A DNA stretch of 32,570 nt from Planctomycetales bacterium. Its GTDB lineage: Bacteria; Planctomycetota; Planctomycetia; Pirellulales; Pirellulaceae. Location of the stretch: contig JAGQPS010000021.1 of assembly GCA_020426595.1 (NCBI GenBank), positions 1-32,570 on the forward strand, given 5' to 3'. Under the pieces are notes generated by a model. The model did no database searches and had not been told where the DNA came from. It worked only from the letters and a program-made list of their open reading frames with translations. The position numbers and the translations under genes were made by a program. Below, one piece after another: positions 23,735-30,803 of this stretch (its first letter is position 1; every line of letters starts with the position of its first letter).

Positions 23735-26700
23735 ATGGACCGTTTGCTTGCTTTTCTCCGACGTCTCGGCCCCGGCCTGATTTCCGTTTGTGTCGTGATC
23801 GGTCCTGGCAGCCTGCTCACGAGCCTCCGGGTGGGAGCCACGCATGGTTATTCCCTACTCTGGGTGCTCGTGGTCGCCGTCGCCTTCATGATGTTCTTCA
23901 TGACTCTCGGCGCGCGGCTCGGAGTCCTCGGCGAAGGGACGCCGGGAGACATCGTGCGACGCAAACTCGGACCGATCTGGGTGGCGGCGATCGGCATCGG
24001 CGTCTTCTTGATCGCGTCGATCTTTCAATCCGGCAATAACCTCGGAGTGCTGGGGGCGGTGGAGGCCTGGCAAGGAGCCGACACCGCGGTCGGTGACGCC
24101 GCGACCAGTGACGCCGCGATCGATCCGACCTGGGGCGTATTGACGCTGCTCGTCGTGAATGGACTCGCGATCGCATTCCTGGTCTTCGGAACCCATTTCT
24201 ATCGCAACCTCGAACGAGTCATGGCGGTGTTTGTCGGCATCATGTTGCTCGCTTTCGCCGCGAATCTCTTTTTCGCGCCCCCCGACCCCTTCGCGATGGT
24301 TCGCGGGCTCGTGCCGTTCGCGACATCGGATGGTGAATTCGATGGTCTGACGGTCATCGGCTGGATCGCGACGACCTGTATTCCGGCGGTCGCTTGGTTC
24401 CAGGGATATCTCGCCAAGCAAAAAGGCTGGACTCGCGCCGACCTCGCCGCCGGCTTATGGGACGCGCGGCTGGGCGCGATGTTGTTGGGTGTCATTACGT
24501 TGATCATCACGATCACCGCCGCCGAGGCGCTCAATGGAGCGGACATTGGTAAAGCCAAGCTGCAAGAGATCGCGGGGCTGCTCGACGGTGCCTTCGGTGA
24601 CTGGGGGCGTCGCCTGTTCGCCGCGGGACTGTTCAGCGCCGCGTACTCGTCTTATCTGGTCAACGCGTCGGTGGGCGGTTTTCTTCTGGCGGACGGGTTG
24701 GGCATGGACCCGCGCCCCGAACGCTGGGCGCCTCGCCTGTTCTCAATCCTGGTGCTGGTACTCGGCATGCTACCGGCGCTCGTGGCTGGGCTCGTACGTG
24801 GCGATATCTTGAATCTCGTCGTGTTCGCCCAAGCCTTGACCGTGCTCATCTCGCCTTTGATCGTGATCACGCTATTGCTACTGACGAGCCGGCGGGATGT
24901 CATGGGAGACGGAGTCAACGGATGGCCGAGCAAGATCGTGGGCGCGATCGGCGCGACCCTCATGATCATCGCCGCCTTGGTCGTGCTCGTCACCAAAGTC
25001 GTTCCGCCCGTGCGTGGCCTGTTCGCCTCGCCCGCGTCGGCGGCGGAATCGCGAACACCCCTGTCCACCCAGGTATTCGAGCTCCCACTGGAGGAAACAC
25101 CTTGTGACGAGCTCCCGGCCCGCATCTTGGCGTGGCTCCCCGTGCCGGCCGACCTTGCTCGGACTCTTCAGAGCGACGACATCACCGTGACGAAGTCGCG
25201 GACGCTCGTCGTCGATCAAAGCGGGGGCTGGTGGTTGGCTGACGGATCGGTGCGACAACCGGCGTCCACCGATGAGACCCAAGCGAACCTTACGTGGCGT
25301 CGACTCATCGGTATCGAATTCGCCGCCCGCCATGCGACCTGGTCGACCGAAGCCCGCGCGTGGCTCGCGGTCGATACCGACGGAAGCGTGGCTTGGGTTT
25401 CCGCCGATGGTGGAATACACGAGCAGACTCCTCCGCGAGTGCGGGTCGATCGCTGGCTAGGGCAAACCTCGCGCGGCGATTGGATTGGTACGAGTCGCTG
25501 GGGACGCTGCCTTGTCATTGGCCAAGCGGCCGACCGTGCGACTCGCGTTCCCGCGATTGACGACGCGAATCGCCCGGCTCAAGCGGATGAAGCCCAGTTC
25601 GCATCGGAGTCACCGGAGCTCGCTTGGCGGTACGTCGATTTGGAATTGGCTCCCGGAGCCGCCGTGTTGGACGGGCGGTGGCTTTGGCTCGCCGATGCAT
25701 TCGACGACAAGATCGCCCTCGTCGACTGTCAGGATTGGAACATCGTCGCGCAAGGTCGTCAGGCCGATGGGACCGTGGGAGCGATGTGCCTCGACCGCGA
25801 ACGAGATTGTATTTGGGGTGTCTCGACGAAAGTGTCCGGCGATGTCGCGACCGAGTTGTCGGCGATGCAAGCGGGCGATGTCGTGACTCATCGTTTGTGG
25901 CGTCTCGATCGGACCGCGGCAAACGAGAGTGAATCGGCATGGTTACCGACACAAGGCTTCGAGGTGAGGGGTGGAGCCGACCCCGTGGGACTTTTCGTGC
26001 TTGGTGAAGCATGCGCCGTTGTTTGGGGTGGAGGTGGAGGCGTGACCTTTCATGACATGGAATCGCACGCGCGCCACAAGTCTTGGAACAGTGACCGCCC
26101 ACTCACCGACTGTTGGGAAGTGAATGGACGGCTCGAGGTCGCGAGCCTATTCAGCGGGCGATGGACGAGTTTCGACGAAGGTGGCAATGTCGCCGCCGAG
26201 CTCTGGGCGAGTCAGCCGGCTCCGTCGCACCGGGAGCGAGGCGAGGAGCTGTTTGTTTCGGCGGCCGCGTCGGCGGCCTCGAACGTCTCGTGCGCGACCT
26301 GTCATCGCGATGGGCATACCAACGGTCAACTCGCCGATACGCTGGGCGACGATAGCTACGGAACTCCGAAGCTCGTTCCCTCGCTGCTGGGAGTCGCGGA
26401 CACCGATCCTTGGGGTTGGCTAGGGAATCGAAAGGAATTGGCCGACCAAGTGGAACGCAGCTTTCGACAGACTCAGCATCATCGCTTATCGGGACAAGAA
26501 GTCCGCGATGTGGTTGGCTACTTGTTTCGACTCGAGCCTCCTCCTCCAAGCTATCGAGATCACCGCGCGGCTCTTGATGATCCCGCGGCCTTGCGACGAG
26601 GCCAAGCGATCTTTCAGGAACGTTGCGGCGATTGTCACGTGCCGCCGCTGACGTTCACCACCAATGGGACTTTCGAGGTTGGCATGGTCGATGAAACGGG

Positions 26701-26875
26701 AGCCGATCGCTTCAATCCGCCGAGCTTGCGGGGCGTTTCACACCGGTCTCGTTTCCTGCATGATGGCTCGGCCGACTCCTTGAAAGCCGTGCTGCTCCAG
26801 TCCGACCATCCGACCGGATTGGATTGGGACGAGCCGACCTTACACGATCTGCTCGTCTATCTGCGAAGCCTCTAA
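23735..26875 (+). CDS. NRAMP-like transporter fused to propeller-like region and two-haem cytochrome c
   Basis: One uninterrupted frame of 1046 residues. Residues 10-430 are an NRAMP-like transporter with eleven predicted membrane segments. After a Pro/Ala/Ser linker, about 440-820 is rich in W/D-G beta strands (RWLWLADAFDDKIALVDCQDW) and looks like a beta-propeller. Residues 830-1046 carry two c-type haem sites, C853-ATC-H857 and C964-GDC-H968, with the MauG-like ending FNPPSLRGVSHRSRFLHDG. An odd number of segments places the haems in the periplasm, where cytochrome c is matured. In the transporter the first metal motif is GPGS (23-26) where classic NRAMPs have DPGN, and the second has TTCIP (213-217) where they have A-x-x-M-P. 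Substrate and transport are therefore uncertain. ATG at 23735 is chosen; a TTG at 23717 adds six residues. Coupling of metal uptake to redox is inference. Confidence 0.85.
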   Translation: MDRLLAFLRRLGPGLISVCVVIGPGSLLTSLRVGATHGYSLLWVLVVAVAFMMFFMTLGARLGVLGEGTPGDIVRRKLGPIWVAAIGIGVFLIASIFQSGNNLGVLGAVEAWQGADTAVGDAATSDAAIDPTWGVLTLLVVNGLAIAFLVFGTHFYRNLERVMAVFVGIMLLAFAANLFFAPPDPFAMVRGLVPFATSDGEFDGLTVIGWIATTCIPAVAWFQGYLAKQKGWTRADLAAGLWDARLGAMLLGVITLIITITAAEALNGADIGKAKLQEIAGLLDGAFGDWGRRLFAAGLFSAAYSSYLVNASVGGFLLADGLGMDPRPERWAPRLFSILVLVLGMLPALVAGLVRGDILNLVVFAQALTVLISPLIVITLLLLTSRRDVMGDGVNGWPSKIVGAIGATLMIIAALVVLVTKVVPPVRGLFASPASAAESRTPLSTQVFELPLEETPCDELPARILAWLPVPADLARTLQSDDITVTKSRTLVVDQSGGWWLADGSVRQPASTDETQANLTWRRLIGIEFAARHATWSTEARAWLAVDTDGSVAWVSADGGIHEQTPPRVRVDRWLGQTSRGDWIGTSRWGRCLVIGQAADRATRVPAIDDANRPAQADEAQFASESPELAWRYVDLELAPGAAVLDGRWLWLADAFDDKIALVDCQDWNIVAQGRQADGTVGAMCLDRERDCIWGVSTKVSGDVATELSAMQAGDVVTHRLWRLDRTAANESESAWLPTQGFEVRGGADPVGLFVLGEACAVVWGGGGGVTFHDMESHARHKSWNSDRPLTDCWEVNGRLEVASLFSGRWTSFDEGGNVAAELWASQPAPSHRERGEELFVSAAASAASNVSCATCHRDGHTNGQLADTLGDDSYGTPKLVPSLLGVADTDPWGWLGNRKELADQVERSFRQTQHHRLSGQEVRDVVGYLFRLEPPPPSYRDHRAALDDPAALRRGQAIFQERCGDCHVPPLTFTTNGTFEVGMVDETGADRFNPPSLRGVSHRSRFLHDGSADSLKAVLLQSDHPTGLDWDEPTLHDLLVYLRSL

Positions 26876-26986
26876 AGGGAAGCGACCGCGCGTTCCGTGG
26901 GATTCGGAGAGTCTGGGAGAGCTCACCCTCGAGAGCCGGCGCGTTTGATGGACGCGACCGAATTCCGTCGAGCCCAATGGTGAAAC

Positions 26987-27820
26987 ATGAACGCCTGGTG
27001 GAATCCCTTCAGCTCGACACTGGAAGTGTTCGCCGATACGTACGCGAAGAGTCCCGAGCGACTCAAGAGTGCGTTGATTGATGCCGTGCGGCGGCAACTT
27101 CGCGAAGTCGATCTCGTTCTCGTCCTGTCGCATTTTCCCGAGACGTTCTTCGCTTGGCAGGACGAGCTCGTAGGGCAAGGATTCGACGCCCAAGTCTTGC
27201 GGCCACCGGTTCACGCTTCGAGTTTGCCCTTGCGAGCGTTGCCCGCGGCGGAGGTGGCCGGCGTCGAGTCGTCGGTCGACGAAACGGCGGACGATGGGGC
27301 CTCTCGAAGCGACGGTGCCTTGGTGTTGGCACTCGGGGAAATGCTCGACAGCGAACGGGCGCGAGCGGGGATGGAACGTCGCCGCGTCGTGTCGTTGATC
27401 GTGACCGAACGACACCCACTGCCTCGCCACGATCGACGCATCCTTGAGTTTGCTCGTTCCCTGCCTTACCGCGTGCGGCTGGGCTATTTCATCTCGTTGC
27501 AAGACCCGCTCGTCTCGCCGTTCCTTGGCGAGTGGACCGAGATGCTGCTCGAGCAATGGGGCTTCAACGAGGCGAACTTGATCACAAGCGACTTGGTGAC
27601 CCGGCGTCTTGATCGAGCCCGCGCTCGGCTTGAGAAACAGATCGCCCAGGAAGTCTTGTGCGAGTCTCCGCTGGATTGGCTGCGCCGCAACGGCGCGGGG
27701 ACTCACTATGCCAATACGATCGACAAGTGGCTCGCCACCCAGGAGCGATGGAGGGATCGGAGAGAGCGTGCGATGGAATCCGAGCTCGATGAGGACGAAC
27801 TCGACGAGGATTTCGATTGA
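26987..27820 (+). CDS. Stand-alone SecA NBD2-like protein
   Basis: This 277-residue protein resembles the second ATPase domain of SecA. The stretch TERHPLPRHDRRI (140-152), FISLQDPLVSPF (168-179) and TRRLDRARARLEKQI (205-219) follow in the order of SecA's TERH..R.D, FFLSLED.L and helix-rich linker. The part ahead (VLVLSHFPETFFAWQDELV, then VLALGEML) can be aligned to the SecA region that precedes it. The GRxGRQGDPG element of SecA is missing, the Walker A domain (NBD1) is absent and so is the rest of SecA. It cannot be a motor alone and may regulate or partner the main SecA, or act elsewhere. The C-terminal tail is acidic (ESELDEDELDEDFD). It lies 111 nt after the fusion gene. I recognise no named family; the SecA link is by eye. 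Confidence 0.6.
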   Translation: MNAWWNPFSSTLEVFADTYAKSPERLKSALIDAVRRQLREVDLVLVLSHFPETFFAWQDELVGQGFDAQVLRPPVHASSLPLRALPAAEVAGVESSVDETADDGASRSDGALVLALGEMLDSERARAGMERRRVVSLIVTERHPLPRHDRRILEFARSLPYRVRLGYFISLQDPLVSPFLGEWTEMLLEQWGFNEANLITSDLVTRRLDRARARLEKQIAQEVLCESPLDWLRRNGAGTHYANTIDKWLATQERWRDRRERAMESELDEDELDEDFD

Positions 27821-27865
27821 GGACAAAGGAAGCAACCAGTGTCGCGTTCCGTGCGAATGCCGCGT

Positions 27866-28810
27866 CTACGAGTGACGCTGGAGGAGAGCGAGAAAAAAAG
27901 CATCGACCTCGGAGCTAGGAAGAATGCGGCAGGTGTTGGCCAGCTCTGGCATGAACGCCTCGCCTTCCCAAGCGGTGAGGCCCGCGCGCTGAATCACGCT
28001 CGGAATCGTGAACGGGAGAATCTCGATCTCGCCATCGAATCGCCGAATCGCTTGGTCCACGATCCGTTCGTTCTCTTCCGGCGCGAGCGAGCAAGTCGAG
28101 TAGAGCACTCGTCCACCCGGTCGACAGGCTCGCAAGGCGGCCGACAACAAACCGAGTTGCTTGCGTGACTGCTCGCCGATCTTGCGCGGGCTCCAGTATC
28201 GCAGCGACTCCTCATCACCAATTCGCATGCGGCTCTCGGACGAGCAAGGCGCGTCCAGGAGTACGCGATCGAAGCGGTCGGGTGTCTTTCGTTCGACCGC
28301 GCGGCCATCCATCAAATACGTTTTGACGTGCGTCGCGCCCCCTCGTTTGAGATTCTCCGCCAGACGGTACATGCGGGGCCGAATCGGCTCCACGGCGGAG
28401 AGACGTCCCTCGTTGTTCATCAGCGCCGCGAGGTGGAGCGTCTTGCCGCCTGGCGCGGCCGCGAGATCCAACACCCATTCGGCGCCGACGGGATCAAGCA
28501 ATGGGGCGGCGCACTGACTCGAGAGGCTCTGCGGATAGAGTCGCCCCTCGTTGACCGCCGCCGAACGCATCAGGTCGTCGCGACAAGAGGGCTCGAAGCG
28601 AAGTGCCGTCTCATGGCCGGCGACGCGCCGCGGCGAGAAACCGGCCTGCTCCAGTTCGGCGAACGTTTCGTCGGGAGCGGCTCGCAGGGGATTGAGCCGA
28701 GCAAAGATCGGCTTCGTGATCGCGAATGACTCGAGCACCAACGGCAGATCGTCGGAAGCAACGATCCGCCCCAGTCGCTCGATGAACTCCGCGGGCAGAC
28801 CGCTCGTCAC
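27866..28810 (-). CDS. RNA m5C methyltransferase, RsmB/NOP2/NSUN family
   Basis: A SAM-dependent enzyme that methylates cytosine C5 in RNA. The SAM site is DLAAAPGGKT (115-124). The two family cysteines are C189 in DAPCSSE and C240 in STCSLAPEENE, with C240 the usual nucleophile. An N-terminal PLRAAPDETFAELEQAG region precedes the catalytic domain, as in RsmB/RsmF relatives. At 314 residues it lacks the long N-terminal NusB-like domain of RsmB and the C-terminal PUA part of RsmF, so it is a minimal member. The target is unknown. The GTG start at 28810 overlaps the stop of the upstream DEAD helicase (GTGA), so translation should be coupled. Confidence 0.92.
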   Translation of the reverse strand: MTSGLPAEFIERLGRIVASDDLPLVLESFAITKPIFARLNPLRAAPDETFAELEQAGFSPRRVAGHETALRFEPSCRDDLMRSAAVNEGRLYPQSLSSQCAAPLLDPVGAEWVLDLAAAPGGKTLHLAALMNNEGRLSAVEPIRPRMYRLAENLKRGGATHVKTYLMDGRAVERKTPDRFDRVLLDAPCSSESRMRIGDEESLRYWSPRKIGEQSRKQLGLLSAALRACRPGGRVLYSTCSLAPEENERIVDQAIRRFDGEIEILPFTIPSVIQRAGLTAWEGEAFMPELANTCRILPSSEVDAFFLALLQRHS

Positions 28811-30084
28811 AGACCCGACCAGTACTTCTTGCGACGAGATCCGGGAGGAGCGGGAGCCGGAGCCGTCGGTTCGGCTTCGGTCTCGGTCGTCGGCTCCTCC
28901 ACCGTACCGAGGTCCATCTGATCAAGCTTCAGCAGCTTGTCGATGCGGACCTCGATCGCCGTCAGGAAGTCGCCTTGGTCCGGCTCGACGAACGTGTAGG
29001 CCACACCTTCTTGTCCCATGCGGCCCGTTCTGCCAACGCGATGGACGTAGTCATCACACAACTCGGGAATATCGAAGTTGATGATGTGCGAAACACCGGT
29101 CACGTCGATGCCACGACCCACGACATCGGTGGCGACCAGCACCTTGACTTGGCCGCCGCGGAATCGATTGAGCATGGTCGTGCGAGCCGACTGGGCCATG
29201 TCGCCATGGATGCAACCGACTCCGGAAATGCCCGATTCCTGGAGGAACCTAAAAATGCGATGGGTCTGGATCTTGGTTCGGCAGAAGATGATCGATTGCT
29301 TGGGTTGCTCTCGCTCGATCAGCTTGAGCAGCAACGTGCGCTTTTGGGAACGCGGGATCGTGAAGTAGTACTGATCGATGGTGTCGGCCGCGACTTGGCG
29401 GGGCGACAGATTGACCAGTGTCGGACGTCGCATGTAGCGCCGTGCGATCCGGCGGATATCATCCGCCACCGTCGCGCTGAGCAAGAGCGTTTGACGATCG
29501 ACGGGGCAGCGCCGCAGGATTTTCTCGATCGCTGGACGGAAGCCGATGTCGAGCATGCGGTCCGCCTCATCGAGCACGACACACCACAATCGATCGGTGC
29601 GCATCGTCCCTCGTTCCAAGTGGTCGATCACTCGGCCAGGCGTTCCCACGACAACGTGAGCTCCCGAACGGAGACGGTTCTGCTGAGCCCGAAAAGGCGA
29701 GCCACCATAGACGGCGACGGAATGAATCTTTTGCTCGTGCGAGAGCTTTTCCACTTCGGTGTGGACCTGCAAGGCAAGCTCGCGAGTCGGCACCAGGATC
29801 AGGGCCTGGGGAGCCAACGGCTGGCATTCCTCGTCGAGCTGTTCGAGGATCGGAATGACGAACGAAGCCGTCTTGCCCGTCCCCGTTCGCGCTTGCCCGA
29901 TGACATCCTTGCCTTCGAGCGCGAAGGGGATCAAACCAGCCTGCACGGGCGTGGGCCGCTGGTAGCCAGCTCGCTCGAGTGCCCGCATCATGCCGGGCGA
30001 GAGGTCGAACTGATCAAACGACCGCAGCGAGATTCGACGAAGCGTCTTTTTCGTTTCCAAGGTGCCCCAATTCGACGTTCGCAA
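28807..30084 (-). CDS. DEAD-box RNA helicase
   Basis: An ATP-dependent RNA helicase of the DEAD family with all core motifs: GYQRPTPVQ (Q motif, 40-48), ARTGTGKT (65-72), PTRELA (99-104), TPGR (148-151), DEAD (172-175), SAT (203-205), then HRVGRTGR (348-355). The core of about 370 residues is followed by a short Pro/Ala/Glu tail ending in basic SRRKKYWSGL, short for RhlE-like proteins. There is no ATG before residue 32. TTG at 30084 and TTG at 30060 (with GGGG five nt upstream) are the possible starts; 30060 is equally likely. The gene is coupled to the downstream m5C methyltransferase by a GTGA overlap, suggesting a role in rRNA or ribosome maturation, which is inference. Confidence 0.95.
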   Translation of the reverse strand: MRTSNWGTLETKKTLRRISLRSFDQFDLSPGMMRALERAGYQRPTPVQAGLIPFALEGKDVIGQARTGTGKTASFVIPILEQLDEECQPLAPQALILVPTRELALQVHTEVEKLSHEQKIHSVAVYGGSPFRAQQNRLRSGAHVVVGTPGRVIDHLERGTMRTDRLWCVVLDEADRMLDIGFRPAIEKILRRCPVDRQTLLLSATVADDIRRIARRYMRRPTLVNLSPRQVAADTIDQYYFTIPRSQKRTLLLKLIEREQPKQSIIFCRTKIQTHRIFRFLQESGISGVGCIHGDMAQSARTTMLNRFRGGQVKVLVATDVVGRGIDVTGVSHIINFDIPELCDDYVHRVGRTGRMGQEGVAYTFVEPDQGDFLTAIEVRIDKLLKLDQMDLGTVEEPTTETEAEPTAPAPAPPGSRRKKYWSGL

Positions 30085-30803
30085 AGGACGGAAGGCGGGG
30101 AAATGACAGGGGCTGGGAGACCGATGACTCCCGCTTCAACTCCAGGACCGGCAGGCCCCAAAGCAACGGATATCGGCGGGGATTGACCTGTCAATCGCCC
30201 ATGTCGAGTCATCAAGAAGGCGGGGGAGCAACGCTCAATTATCTCCCCCCTCGCCAGCATCTCAAAGTTGACGGATCGAAGCCGGACTCGCAAGGGGGAA
30301 GTTACCGCCCGCAACCACAAACCGGCACAACGTGTCTTATGTGCGGACATGGCGAGCTTTTCCAGCTTCACCTTCATCCCCGCCTTGCGCCAACTCCTCG
30401 CACTTCGGGATGTCGTGCGTTCGGGGATGGGGCTCAACGGAAGTGTTGGTGGTTTAACGGGTTTGTGGCCTGATTGAGAAGTCGAAGAGTCCCTCGCTGA
30501 CGCTTCGGGTTTCCTTTGGTTTTCCCATGTCTTTGACTCGGTCGACCCGGGCCGAGGTGTGAGAATCGGGGCATCAAGACGTAGGCTCCGCGTCATCCGA
30601 TTAACGATCGGAGGCCCAAGAGCCGCGCCGCGAGGCGATTGGTCTTGCCTTGGCGGTTGGAAATGGGGTACCACCTGCGGCAGCGTGCGCGAAATAGGAT
30701 GTTGCCACGCATTTCTCGCCCATCAGGCCGATTGGCCCGCCAACTCGGGTGGTTTGATTGGGTGACTTGCCGACCTGGACAAGGTTCACGGACGAACGAC
30801 TCC
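30085..30803. other. Long intergenic region with palindromes and repeat copy C
   Basis: These 719 nt have no credible gene and contain dispersed repeat copy C (30401-30580). GATTGACCTGTCAATC (30181-30196) has perfect 6-bp arms and a 4-nt loop, about 100 nt upstream of the helicase start, a candidate operator. GGCGGGGGAG (30219-30228) and CTCCCCCCTCGCC (30243-30255) form a long G/C-rich stem with a small bulge. Open frames here are short and look random. Confidence 0.6.
30401..30580 (+). repeat. Dispersed repeat, copy C (full)
   Basis: This roughly 180-nt unit aligns with the reverse complement of copy B over its whole length and with copy A over its 3' half. Landmarks in order are GGAAGTGTTGGTGG at 30439-30452, CCCTCGCTGACGC at 30491-30503, the core with CTTCGGGTTTCCTTTGG at 30503-30519, and GGGGCATCAAGAC at the end. 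It sits between the helicase gene and the ABC exporter. It has no terminal inverted repeats and no coding capacity. Confidence 0.85.

Noticed and set aside
28975..30186. 403-residue open frame antisense to the helicase gene
   Set aside because: The helicase motifs on the minus strand are complete. The other frame has a shadow composition.
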